From positions 620,001 to 684,000 of the forward strand of contig NZ_SEWW01000001.1 of NCBI RefSeq assembly GCF_011090385.1: a DNA stretch of 64,000 nt, read 5' to 3'. This DNA is from Aquirufa beregesia. Lineage in GTDB: Bacteria > Bacteroidota > Bacteroidia > Cytophagales > Spirosomataceae. A model generated the notes under the pieces. That model was given only the letters and a program-made list of their open reading frames with translations. It ran no database searches and was not told the origin of the DNA. This document shows, in pieces, positions 52,510-60,904 of the stretch. The position numbers and the translations under genes were made by a program. Numbering within the stretch: the first letter of the stretch is position 1; the number at the start of each line of letters is the position of its first letter.

Positions 52510-53262
52510 TTATTGATCTACTTCAGATTTAATCCAATCGTAACCTCTTTCTTCTAATTCCAAAGCCAATTCTTTGGTTCCTGATTTCACAATACGCCCT
52601 TTATAAAGCACATGAACATAATCTGGAACGATATAATCCAATAATCGCTGGTAGTGAGTCACTAAGATGGTGGCGTTATTGGGACTTTTCAATTTATTAA
52701 CCCCTTCCGCTACAATGCGCAAAGCATCAATATCTAATCCAGAATCTGTTTCATCCAAAATGGCCAATTTAGGATCCAAAACTGCCATTTGGAAAATTTC
52801 GTTGCGCTTCTTCTCTCCTCCTGAAAAACCTTCGTTCAAAGCTCTACTCAATAGAGATTGATCTATATTAACATAGGCCATTTTTTCTTTAAACATCTTC
52901 AAAAACTGAACCGCATCCATAGGTTCCTCTCCCCGGTATTTACGAATTTCGTTTACAGCAGATTTAAGGAAATTGGTTGTAGATACCCCTGGAATTTCTA
53001 CAGGATATTGAAATGCCAAGAAAATGCCCTCTGCGGCTCTTGCTTCAGGAGCTAAATCCAACAAGTCTTTACCTAAAAATTGTACTGTACCTTGAGTAAC
53101 TTCATAATCTTCACGACCCGCTAAAACGGACGCTAGCGTGGATTTACCTGAACCATTGGGTCCCATGATGGCATGCACTTCACCAGCTTTTACTTCTAAA
53201 TCTATTCCTCTTAAAATTTCTTTTTCTCCAATAGAAGCATGTAAATTTTTAATTGACAGCAT
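52510..53262 (-). CDS. sufC: Fe-S cluster assembly ATPase SufC
   Basis: The 250-residue ABC ATPase has Walker A GPNGSGKST, the Suf-type signature NEGFSGGEKKRNEIFQM and Walker B AILDETDSGLDIDAL. It drives conformational changes of the SufBCD scaffold. It is the first gene of this operon; the 145 bp upstream contain no sufB. Confidence 0.95.
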   Translation of the reverse strand: MLSIKNLHASIGEKEILRGIDLEVKAGEVHAIMGPNGSGKSTLASVLAGREDYEVTQGTVQFLGKDLLDLAPEARAAEGIFLAFQYPVEIPGVSTTNFLKSAVNEIRKYRGEEPMDAVQFLKMFKEKMAYVNIDQSLLSRALNEGFSGGEKKRNEIFQMAVLDPKLAILDETDSGLDIDALRIVAEGVNKLKSPNNATILVTHYQRLLDYIVPDYVHVLYKGRIVKSGTKELALELEERGYDWIKSEVDQ

Positions 53263-53407
53263 AATGTTTGTATTTGATTCTTACTTTGAATCACAAAATT
53301 ATAACCTATACCTTGGAAAAACCATAGCTTATTTAGATTCACTCTAAACAATAGCGATTATTCTCCATTTTTTTTCTAATTTTGCATCAAATACAAAATT
53401 CATCCTC

Positions 53408-53734
53408 ATGATAACTATTTCTGATTTAGCAGCCGACCGAATTAAAGAGTTAAGATCTAAAGAAGGTTTAACAGAGGAATATAATATCCGTGTGGCAGTC
53501 GAAGGCGGTGGATGTTCAGGTTTAATGTATCAATTGGATTTTGCAGCTGAGCCAAAAAGTACCGATATGATTTTCGAAGACAAAGGGGTAAAAGTGATGG
53601 TCGACAAAAAATCCATCTTATACCTAGCTGGAACAGAATTGGACTTTTCAGATGGTCTCAACGGAAAGGGTTTTCAATTCAAAAATCCGAATGCTTCGCG
53701 TACGTGCGGATGTGGTGAAAGCTTTTCTATATAA
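53408..53734 (+). CDS. HesB/IscA/SufA-type iron-sulfur carrier
   Basis: The 108-residue A-type carrier has the cysteine triad in EGGGCSGLMYQL and RTCGCGESF. It carries Fe-S clusters to targets. It is divergent from the sufCDSE-sufT operon, so they share a 145-bp regulatory region; TAATTTTG (53377-53384) is its likely -7 box. It ends 7 bp from the convergent maf gene. Confidence 0.93.
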   Translation: MITISDLAADRIKELRSKEGLTEEYNIRVAVEGGGCSGLMYQLDFAAEPKSTDMIFEDKGVKVMVDKKSILYLAGTELDFSDGLNGKGFQFKNPNASRTCGCGESFSI

Positions 53735-53741
53735 GCAACAT

Positions 53742-54353
53742 CTAAAAAGGCAACATAGATTGGCGACCTTCTAAAATGTAGGGTTGCATCATCTGATATA
53801 CCCGATGTATGGGTAAGCCCATCACGGTATAAAAAGATCCTTCCAAGCGGCTAATTCCCACCATACCAATAAAATCTTGAACGCCATAGGCGCCGGCTTT
53901 ATCTAAGGATGAACCTCCTTTGACATACCAATCAATCTCCCAATCCAATAAACTCCTAAAAGATACAATAGCTCGATCTACTTGGGTATTGACTCCACCT
54001 GGGCCTATTAACGATATACCCGTATACACGTCATGATCCTTACCTGATAATTGCAAAAGCATTTCTCTTGCTTCTTGTTTGTCAGCAGGCTTATTCAATA
54101 TTTGACCATCCACCACCACAATCGTATCTGCTGCTAAAATTAATTGGCTCGGACAGGACATAGCTAACACCTGAGCCTTCTTTTCTGCTAAAATCCCAGG
54201 AACCTCTTCAATTTGCCAAGACGGATCAATGGATTCATCTATATCCGCTGGTAAAATCGTAAAATCAAATCCTGCTTGCGTTAAAATTTCCTTCCGACGA
54301 GGAGAATTTGACGCTAATATGAGGGGATATTGTAGAGAAAGTAGAGTTGACAT
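53742..54353 (-). CDS. maf: Maf family nucleotide pyrophosphatase
   Basis: The 203-residue protein has the Maf signature LILASNSPRRKEIL, ILAADTIVVVDGQIL and YVKGGSSLDKAGAYGVQD, ending GLPIHRVYQMM. Maf proteins hydrolyse dTTP/UTP or modified nucleotides to monophosphates. The signature suggests the YhdE-type dTTP/UTP pyrophosphatase. The gene is monocistronic. Confidence 0.92.
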   Translation of the reverse strand: MSTLLSLQYPLILASNSPRRKEILTQAGFDFTILPADIDESIDPSWQIEEVPGILAEKKAQVLAMSCPSQLILAADTIVVVDGQILNKPADKQEAREMLLQLSGKDHDVYTGISLIGPGGVNTQVDRAIVSFRSLLDWEIDWYVKGGSSLDKAGAYGVQDFIGMVGISRLEGSFYTVMGLPIHRVYQMMQPYILEGRQSMLPF

Positions 54354-54415
54354 AATTCAAAAATACATGATTTTGCTTCATTAAGGCCTATTCTCAAAAA
54401 AAATATTTAAAAACA

Positions 54416-54446
54416 TTTGTATTTAATGTAATTACATTTAATTTTA
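54416..54446 (+). promoter_or_regulatory. MarR-gene promoter with palindromic operator in the spacer
   Basis: TTTG (54416-54419), 19 bp, then TAATTTTA (54439-54446, one base off TAnnTTTG). The perfect palindrome AATGTAATTACATT (54425-54438) fills the spacer. A MarR dimer bound here would block polymerase, so autoregulation of the gene at 54467 is likely. Confidence 0.6.
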
Positions 54447-54466
54447 CAACATCAATTTATACAGAT

Positions 54467-54916
54467 ATGGAAATTGCAAGCGAGTTACAACAAAGCAACT
54501 TTGTCTCTGAAGAGGCTAAAGCCATTGTCAATGTGATTTTTACAGGCAACTGGGTGGCATACCAACAGCAGGAATTATTAAAACCTTATGACCTTTCCAT
54601 GCAACAGTACAACGTACTTCGCATTTTAAGAGGACAAAATGGAAAACCCATGACGGTATTGGCCATCATTGAACGCATGTTGGATCGTACATCCAATGCC
54701 TCTCGATTAGTCGATAAATTGGTAGAAAAAAAATGGGTCTTACGAAGGGAGTGTCCCAACGACCGTAGAGCTGTGGATGTCCTTATACTTCCTGAGGGAT
54801 TAGCTATCCTCCAACAACTGGATGAAGTTCAAAATGAATGGGTTAAGCGTTTCAGTCACATGAGCCAAGACGATTTAATCAAACTAAATGAACTTTTGGA
54901 CCTTTTTAGAAATTAG
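54467..54916 (+). CDS. MarR family transcriptional regulator
   Basis: The 149-residue protein has the MarR winged helix: LSMQQYNVLRILRGQNG, recognition-helix region MLDRTSNASRLVDKLVEKKW and the wing RRECPNDRRAVDVLIL. It probably controls itself and the following yceI and nitroreductase genes in response to a small molecule. A palindrome lies in its promoter. yceI starts 76 bp downstream. Confidence 0.9.
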   Translation: MEIASELQQSNFVSEEAKAIVNVIFTGNWVAYQQQELLKPYDLSMQQYNVLRILRGQNGKPMTVLAIIERMLDRTSNASRLVDKLVEKKWVLRRECPNDRRAVDVLILPEGLAILQQLDEVQNEWVKRFSHMSQDDLIKLNELLDLFRN

Positions 54917-54992
54917 ATACGCATTACAGTTCATCAACAATTTTATATTTCTCTTTTACATTCAATTACAACCCTTTTAAAATTAAACAACA

Positions 54993-55568
54993 ATGAAAAA
55001 AGTAAGCTTTATTCTTTCCGCCTTAGCCTTCGTGGCATTTACACATCAAACAATTGCTGCACCTAGCACAAGTCCAGTTTCAACTAAAGCTAGTAGCATT
55101 GTATGGAATGCTAAAAAAGTAACTGGTGAACACACGGGTACTATTGGTATTTCGGCAGGTAAATTAGTAGTTAACAAAAATCAGATCACGGGTGGCAATT
55201 TCACCATTGATATGAAATCCATTGTATGTAAGGATATTACAGATCCTGAATACAACAAGAAATTTGTAGGTCATATTTCTTCTGGTGACTTTTTTGAGAT
55301 TGAAAAATTCCCAACTGCTCAATTTGTCATCACAAAAGTAGCTGGTAACCAAGTTAGTGGTAATTTAACTATTAAAGGAATCACCAAAGCGATCACTTTC
55401 CCAGCTCAAATTGCAGTAAGCAATGGAAAAGTAAGTGCAAAAGCTAACATCACAATTGATCGTACGGATTATGACATCAAATTTGGTTCTAAAAAATTCT
55501 TCGAATCTATTGGTGACAAAGCGATCTTCGATGATTTCACTTTAGCAGTGACTTTAGTTTCTGAATAA
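54993..55568 (+). CDS. YceI family periplasmic protein (second copy)
   Basis: The 191-residue protein has a signal peptide (MKKVSFILSALAFVAFTHQTIA) and the YceI barrel with KVTGEHTGTIGISAGKLVV, GHISSGDFFEIEKFPTAQFV and GNLTIKGITKAITFPAQI. It is distinct from the copy at 957-1520, in that its first strand lacks the DxxHS motif. It lies between MarR and nitroreductase genes, a cluster frequent in Bacteroidota, and ends at a perfect terminator. Confidence 0.88.
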   Translation: MKKVSFILSALAFVAFTHQTIAAPSTSPVSTKASSIVWNAKKVTGEHTGTIGISAGKLVVNKNQITGGNFTIDMKSIVCKDITDPEYNKKFVGHISSGDFFEIEKFPTAQFVITKVAGNQVSGNLTIKGITKAITFPAQIAVSNGKVSAKANITIDRTDYDIKFGSKKFFESIGDKAIFDDFTLAVTLVSE

Positions 55569-55579
55569 AACAATTGACA

Positions 55580-55610
55580 AACTTAGCCTGTTACACAGGC
55601 TAAGTTTTGT
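55580..55610 (+). terminator. Intrinsic terminator after yceI
   Basis: AACTTAGCCTG (55580-55590) and CAGGCTAAGTT (55596-55606) form a perfect 11-bp stem with a 5-nt loop and a T-rich tail. Confidence 0.9.
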
Positions 55611-55635
55611 TCCACATAATAATACCCTAAAAATT

Positions 55636-56268
55636 ATGTCCTTAGTAGATGCTTTGCAATGGCGCTATGCAGCCAAGAGAATGAATGGAAAAAAAGTGGA
55701 CGCATCTAAAATTGATTCCCTTTTATCTGCGATTCAATTATCTGCCTCAGGTTTTGGCTTACAGCCTTACCAGATTCTAGTGATTGAAAATGAAGAATTA
55801 AAAGCAAAAATTCAACCAGCCGCTTATAATCAGCCTCAGATAGTAGAATCCTCACATTTGTTGGTTTTTGCTGCCTGGAATGAGGTTACAGCCGAAAAAA
55901 TTGATGCATTTATTCAATTGGTATCCGAAACTAGAAACGTAAACATTGCTGATTTAAAAGCGTATAAAGATGCCATTGCTGGCTCTTTGCTTAGTCGGCC
56001 GGTGGAAGACCAAATCAAATGGATGGATAAACAAGTGTATTTAGCTCTGGGTACGGCCTTAGCTGCAGCCGCTAAATTGGAGATTGACAGTACACCAATG
56101 GAGGGTTTTAAACCAACAGAAGTTGATGCCATTTTGAATCTGAAAGAAAAAGGTCTACATGCTGTTTTAATGATGGCAGTAGGTGAGCGTGATGAAGCAG
56201 TCGACTTTATGGTCAATGCCAAAAAGGTCCGCTGGCCCAAAGAAGAATTATTTATACATATTATCTAA
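55636..56268 (+). CDS. Nitroreductase family NAD(P)H-dependent oxidoreductase
   Basis: The 210-residue flavoprotein opens with LVDALQWRYAAKRMNGKKVD (FMN-phosphate Arg region) and has SASGFGLQPYQILVI and PTEVDAILNLKEKGLHAVLM with the NfsB-type C-terminus VGERDEAVDFMVN. It reduces quinones or nitro compounds using FMN. It starts 25 bp after the yceI terminator, so it may have its own promoter or rely on read-through. Confidence 0.88.
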   Translation: MSLVDALQWRYAAKRMNGKKVDASKIDSLLSAIQLSASGFGLQPYQILVIENEELKAKIQPAAYNQPQIVESSHLLVFAAWNEVTAEKIDAFIQLVSETRNVNIADLKAYKDAIAGSLLSRPVEDQIKWMDKQVYLALGTALAAAAKLEIDSTPMEGFKPTEVDAILNLKEKGLHAVLMMAVGERDEAVDFMVNAKKVRWPKEELFIHII

Positions 56269-56282
56269 ATCAGTATAAAAAG

Positions 56283-56310
56283 AAAAAGGTCTCTTTCGAG
56301 ACCTTTTTTT
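56283..56310. terminator. Bidirectional intrinsic terminator
   Basis: AAAAAGGTCTC and GAGACCTTTTTTT pair around TTTC between the convergent nitroreductase and CCA-enzyme genes. The T-run reaches the stop codon of the minus-strand gene. Confidence 0.88.
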
Positions 56311-57754
56311 ATGCTAAATCAGCTAGGCTAATCTGAGGGCTCAGACCGAGTTTCTTACCCTCTTCTAGCATAAATTCCCAAGCAGAAGCTAAATCATTTT
56401 TGACTTGACCTTCTAATATAGCTTCTCGAATAGCCACCTTAATTAATCCAATTTCCTTTCCTGGCCCAACGTCAAAGACTTGCATAATAATCTCTCCAGA
56501 AATGACAGGTTGAAAATTCCTCAAGGAGTCCTTTTCTTCTACCTCTTTCAATTTCTCCTCTACTTTATCAAAATTCTTTAAATACCGTTTGACTTTATCG
56601 CCATTTTTGGAGGTAATATCGGCTCGACAAAGTGTCATCAAAGCTTCCAATTCTTCGCCTGCTTCAAACAATAATCGACGTAAAGCGGCATCCGTAATTT
56701 CTTCTTTGGACAAAGCTATGGGTCTTAAATGCAGTCGAACTAGCTTTTGAACTAATTTCATCTTCTCATTCAAGGGCAGTTTCAGTCGCTTAAAAATGGC
56801 AGGAACCTGCCTTGCTCCCATCTCTTCATGTCCATGAAATGTCCAACCTTTTTTCGGGTCAAAGCGCTTCGTGGCAGGCTTAGCTATATCATGCAAAATA
56901 GCAGCCCAGCGCCACCAAAGGTCATCTGTATGCTGGGAAATATTATCTAATACTTGAAGGGTATGGTAAAAATTATCTTTATGGCCTTTTCCTTCTTCTG
57001 TATCTACTCCTTTTAGTTTGACAAATTCCGGAAAAATGATGGGTAAAATTCCGCAGGCATCCAGTAGCAAAAATCCATAAGAAGGCTTTCTACAAAGAAT
57101 AATCTTATTCAGTTCTTCGGAAATCCGCTCCATGGAAATAATCTCTAGTCGGACATTCTCTACTTGAAGTGCTTCAAACGTACTGGGAAATATATCAAAG
57201 CCTAATTGAGCGGCAAAACGAATAGCACGCATCATGCGCAAAGGATCATCTGAAAAGGTAATTCCTGGCTCTAAGGGTGTTCGTAAAATTCGAGCTTCCA
57301 AGTCTTTCAATCCATCAAATGGGTCCAAAAGTTTACCCCATTGCGCTGAATTTAGCTGAACTGCCATGGCATTGATGGTAAAATCCCTCCGATTTTGATC
57401 ATCTTCTAAGCTTCCTTCTTCCACAACGGGTTTTCTAGAATCTCGTTGGTAAGATTCTTTTCTGGCCCCGACAAATTCCAAATCCCAATCATCCACTTTT
57501 AACATGGCTGTACCGAAGTTCTTAAAAACGGAAACTTGGTGTTCGGGTAGATTAAATTCACGGGCAACTTCTTCTGCTAAAGCTATACCTGAACCAATGC
57601 AAACCACATCAATATCTTTCTTACTATCTCGGCCTAAAATGGCATCGCGTACATATCCTCCAATGACATAGGCATCTAAGCCCAAACGGTCAGCAGCAGC
57701 TCCAATCTTGACAAAAATTGGATTTCCAATAATTTCCTTTCCCGTTTTTATCAT
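56309..57754 (-). CDS. cca: CCA tRNA nucleotidyltransferase with HD domain
   Basis: The 481-residue enzyme has the class II nucleotidyltransferase motif VIGGYVRDAILGRDSKKDID, RRDFTINAMAV, the template motif DPLRMMRAIRFA and an HD domain (WAAILHDIAKPATKRFD). It adds or repairs the 3' CCA of tRNAs; the tRNA-Glu gene in this window lacks an encoded CCA. It overlaps tsaC by 4 bp, so the two are co-translated. Confidence 0.92.
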   Translation of the reverse strand: MIKTGKEIIGNPIFVKIGAAADRLGLDAYVIGGYVRDAILGRDSKKDIDVVCIGSGIALAEEVAREFNLPEHQVSVFKNFGTAMLKVDDWDLEFVGARKESYQRDSRKPVVEEGSLEDDQNRRDFTINAMAVQLNSAQWGKLLDPFDGLKDLEARILRTPLEPGITFSDDPLRMMRAIRFAAQLGFDIFPSTFEALQVENVRLEIISMERISEELNKIILCRKPSYGFLLLDACGILPIIFPEFVKLKGVDTEEGKGHKDNFYHTLQVLDNISQHTDDLWWRWAAILHDIAKPATKRFDPKKGWTFHGHEEMGARQVPAIFKRLKLPLNEKMKLVQKLVRLHLRPIALSKEEITDAALRRLLFEAGEELEALMTLCRADITSKNGDKVKRYLKNFDKVEEKLKEVEEKDSLRNFQPVISGEIIMQVFDVGPGKEIGLIKVAIREAILEGQVKNDLASAWEFMLEEGKKLGLSPQISLADLA

Positions 57755-58317
57755 TGACGAATCATAGTATAATCACCATTAAGGCCTAATTTGACAATTT
57801 TAGATGCCTTAGCTTTCCCTTTGGGAGGGTTTGGGTTTTGTAAAATATAATCAGCCCCATCTTTAACGATGGATGAAATAGTTTCGAAATTTTCTGGAGA
57901 TGGTTCCCCTGATACATTTGCTGAAGTGGAAACAATGGCCCTTTGGTATCGATAAACGAGTCCTTTACAAAACTCATCTTTGACTAAGCGAATGGCGATA
58001 GTTCCTTCAGGTCCTAACACATGTTTACTGACATTTTTACCTTTAGGATAAATGACCGTTAATGGATCTTCGGCAAAATCCACTAAATCCCAGGCAATAT
58101 CAGGTACTTGCTCTACATATTCATTTAATTGCTCAATCTTGGATATAAGCAAAATCAGACCCTTATTTTCTGGTCTTTGTTTGATGTCAAACAATTTCTC
58201 AATAGACGCATCCATCCGAGCATCACATCCTAAACCCCAGATCGTATCACTAGGATATAAGAGAACTCCTCCTGATTTTAATGATTTTATTGCGTCGTCG
58301 TAAATGGACTGTATCAT
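57751..58317 (-). CDS. tsaC: L-threonylcarbamoyladenylate synthase (TsaC/Sua5/YrdC)
   Basis: The 188-residue YrdC-fold enzyme shows GGVLLYPSDTIWGLGCDA, the KxR motif IKQRPENKGLILLI and IVSTSANVSGEPSP. It makes threonylcarbamoyl-AMP for t6A37 in tRNA. A -7-like TACCTTTG (minus strand, 58322-58329) ends 4 bp before the ATG. The upstream region is shared with divergent argS. It pairs with cca, both tRNA maturation genes. Confidence 0.93.
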   Translation of the reverse strand: MIQSIYDDAIKSLKSGGVLLYPSDTIWGLGCDARMDASIEKLFDIKQRPENKGLILLISKIEQLNEYVEQVPDIAWDLVDFAEDPLTVIYPKGKNVSKHVLGPEGTIAIRLVKDEFCKGLVYRYQRAIVSTSANVSGEPSPENFETISSIVKDGADYILQNPNPPKGKAKASKIVKLGLNGDYTMIRQ

Positions 58318-58424
58318 AACACAAAGGTAAAGATTAATTCCTCTTTTATTAAGTCGAGAATCAATGTTTAGCTTGAATTGGCTACCTTTGCAAACATTTT
58401 AATCACAATTTCTTCGTCTTTGGT

Positions 58425-60212
58425 ATGTCGAGTATACAAGTACAACTCATTGCAAGTATTCAAGCTGGTTTAAGTTCCTTATTTCAAATAGAGGAAAATG
58501 ACCTCAGCCTTCAAGAAACTAAAAAGGAATTTGAAGGGGCCTATACTTTTGTTGTCTTTCCCTATACCAAAAAAGCGGGCAAAGCACCTGCACAAATTGC
58601 TCAAGCCTTGGGTGATTATTTAGTAGCAAACAATCCGCAACTAGTTAAGGCTTATCAAGTTGTGCAAGGATTTTTAAATATTTCCTTACACGATTCTGTT
58701 TGGTATGATTTATTACAAGAAATAGCACAAGACAATTCAGCTTTTCAATTGGCGCCAAAAAATGAAAAAATTGTCATTGAGTACTCCTCCCCTAATACCA
58801 ACAAGCCCCTTCATTTAGGCCATTTAAGAAATAATTTTCTTGGTTATTCGGTAGCTCAAATTCTAAAAGCTGGGGGTTACGAAGTCATTAAAACTAATTT
58901 AGTGAATGACCGCGGGATACATATTTGCAAGTCCATGTTGGCTTATCAATTGTTTGGAAATGGGGAAACTCCAGCTTCCAGCGGATTGAAAGGCGACCAC
59001 TTAGTGGGCAAATATTATGTAGCCTTTGATAAGGCTTATAAATCAGAAATTGAACAATTGGTGGCAACTGGAATTGATCCAGAAAAAGCGAAAGCTCAAG
59101 CACCCATTATGTTACAAGCTCAGGCCATGTTATTGGCTTGGGAGCAAGGAGAACCGACCGTAATTCAATTATGGGAAACCATGAATGCATGGGTATTGGA
59201 TGGCTTTGCAGCTAGTTATAAGCAAATGGGCGTTGATTTCGATAAAATTTACCGTGAATCCAACACCTATTTATTGGGTAAAAAATTAGTTGATGAAGGA
59301 TTAGCTCAAGGTGTTTTTTACCAAAAGCCAGATGGTTCTGTTTGGATTAATTTAGAAGAGGAGGGTCTGGATGAAAAATTGGTCTTGAGAAAAGATGGAA
59401 CTTCTGTTTATATTACCCAAGATATGGGGACGGCTCAATTGAAATTTGAGGACTTTGGAGCTAAACAGTCCATTTATGTGGTAGGTAATGAGCAAGATTA
59501 CCATTTTGAGGTCTTGTTCCATATTTTAAAGAAACTGAATAAACCTTTCTCTTTAGGGAATTATCACTTATCCTATGGCATGGTGGATTTACCTAGTGGT
59601 AAAATGAAATCAAGAGAAGGAACGGTGGTAGATGCGGATGATTTGATGCAAGAAATGGTAGATACTGCCAGAGAAAGGACCTTGGAATTGGGAAAAATAG
59701 AAGGATTCTCCGAAGAGGAATCCAATCGATTATTTCAACAATTGGGAATGGGGGCATTAAAATACTTTTTATTGAAGGTAGACCCTAAAAAACGCATGTT
59801 ATTTAATCCAGAGGAATCCATTGATTTCCAAGGCAATACAGGGCCATTTATTCAATATACTCATACGAGAATTTGCTCCATACGAAGAAAAGCGATAGAA
59901 AAAGGCTTTCCTTTAAGTGGCGAAAACTATTCGGCCATTTCATTTGCTGAATCAGAAAGAGAATTAATCTATTTATTAGGAACATATAAAACGAAACTGG
60001 AGGAAGCTTGCGAGAACTTCTCGCCATCAATAATTGCGCAATATTCCTTTGATTTAGCAAAACAATTCAATAAATTTTACAATGAATTGACGATCTTAAA
60101 TGAAGAAAACGAGGAGATTAGAACAATTCGACTTACCTTGGCGGACTTAACAGGCAAAACAATTCAGCACGCAACTTCGTTATTGGGAATAGTTTCTCCT
60201 GAACGAATGTAA
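58425..60212 (+). CDS. argS: Arginyl-tRNA synthetase
   Basis: The 595-residue class Ia synthetase has an N-terminal Add-1 domain, the HIGH motif in SSPNTNKPLHLGHLRNNFLG, the KMSKS-like region GKMKSREGTVVDADDLMQ and the DALR anticodon domain with FIQYTHTRICSIRRKA, ending LGIVSPERM. Length is normal. A TACCTTTG box (58383-58390) lies 34 bp before the ATG. gpx follows after 1 bp. Confidence 0.95.
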   Translation: MSSIQVQLIASIQAGLSSLFQIEENDLSLQETKKEFEGAYTFVVFPYTKKAGKAPAQIAQALGDYLVANNPQLVKAYQVVQGFLNISLHDSVWYDLLQEIAQDNSAFQLAPKNEKIVIEYSSPNTNKPLHLGHLRNNFLGYSVAQILKAGGYEVIKTNLVNDRGIHICKSMLAYQLFGNGETPASSGLKGDHLVGKYYVAFDKAYKSEIEQLVATGIDPEKAKAQAPIMLQAQAMLLAWEQGEPTVIQLWETMNAWVLDGFAASYKQMGVDFDKIYRESNTYLLGKKLVDEGLAQGVFYQKPDGSVWINLEEEGLDEKLVLRKDGTSVYITQDMGTAQLKFEDFGAKQSIYVVGNEQDYHFEVLFHILKKLNKPFSLGNYHLSYGMVDLPSGKMKSREGTVVDADDLMQEMVDTARERTLELGKIEGFSEEESNRLFQQLGMGALKYFLLKVDPKKRMLFNPEESIDFQGNTGPFIQYTHTRICSIRRKAIEKGFPLSGENYSAISFAESERELIYLLGTYKTKLEEACENFSPSIIAQYSFDLAKQFNKFYNELTILNEENEEIRTIRLTLADLTGKTIQHATSLLGIVSPERM

Positions 60213-60213
60213 C

Positions 60214-60840
60214 ATGAAACGAATTTTAACTTTCTCACTTATATTAATCACTGTCGTTATGCTAGTAAATATTGTCAAAATTGGATCCTTATTAACGGCG
60301 CTTACATTGCCGTTTACCCAAAACACCATTTTAAATCGCCCAGAAAACGTGGAAACTGTTGTTGCTGCACCGAACTTTCATCATTTCAAAATGAAAAGTA
60401 TTGATGGCAAGGTTATTGACTTTAGCCAATTTAAAGGAAAGAAAGTGGTGGTATTAAATACTGCCTCTAAATGTGGGTATACTCCACAGTATGCGGATTG
60501 GGAGAAATTCCACCAAGCCAATAAAGACATTGTTATTTTAGGTTTTCCTGCCAATGAATTTGGAGGTCAAGAACCAGGTACCAATGAAGAAATTGCCAGC
60601 TTTTGCCAGAAAAATTATGGTGTTAGCTTCCAAATGATGGAGAAAGTCGTGGTAAAAGGTGATGGGAAATGTGACTTGTACCAATGGCTTACTGATAAAA
60701 AAGGTAATGGTTGGAATGAAAAAGAACCAAGCTGGAATTTCTGTAAATATGTCATCAATGAAAAAGGTGAATTAGTCAACTTTTTCGCATCTGCTATCAA
60801 ACCTTCTAGCCCAGAATTTCTGCAAGCTTTAGCGAAATAA
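60214..60840 (+). CDS. Glutathione-peroxidase-family thiol peroxidase
   Basis: The 208-residue protein has an N-terminal membrane anchor (about residues 5-30). The GPx domain has the peroxidatic Cys in LNTASKCGYTPQY, the Gln in NEFGGQEPGTN, and Trp-Asn in PSWNFCKYVI, which together form the catalytic tetrad. It is a Cys enzyme, not a selenoenzyme, and probably uses thioredoxin to reduce peroxides at the membrane. It starts 1 bp after argS, an unusual but clear coupling, and ends at a strong hairpin. Confidence 0.9.
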   Translation: MKRILTFSLILITVVMLVNIVKIGSLLTALTLPFTQNTILNRPENVETVVAAPNFHHFKMKSIDGKVIDFSQFKGKKVVVLNTASKCGYTPQYADWEKFHQANKDIVILGFPANEFGGQEPGTNEEIASFCQKNYGVSFQMMEKVVVKGDGKCDLYQWLTDKKGNGWNEKEPSWNFCKYVINEKGELVNFFASAIKPSSPEFLQALAK

Positions 60841-60850
60841 TTAATTTCTT

Positions 60851-60882
60851 ACATCCCTGAATTTTTCAAATTCAGGGATGTT
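60851..60882 (+). terminator. Intrinsic terminator after the GPx gene
   Basis: ACATCCCTGAAT and ATTCAGGGATGT form a 12-bp stem with a short T-rich loop, followed by TTTGTTT. It ends argS-gpx 22 bp before the menA start. Confidence 0.88.
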
Positions 60883-60904
60883 TGTTTCTAATAAATACAA
60901 CAAT

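Noticed and set aside
53263..53407. Remnant of sufB between sufC and the A-type carrier gene
   Set aside because: No frame in these 145 bp resembles SufB; the region looks like a divergent promoter.
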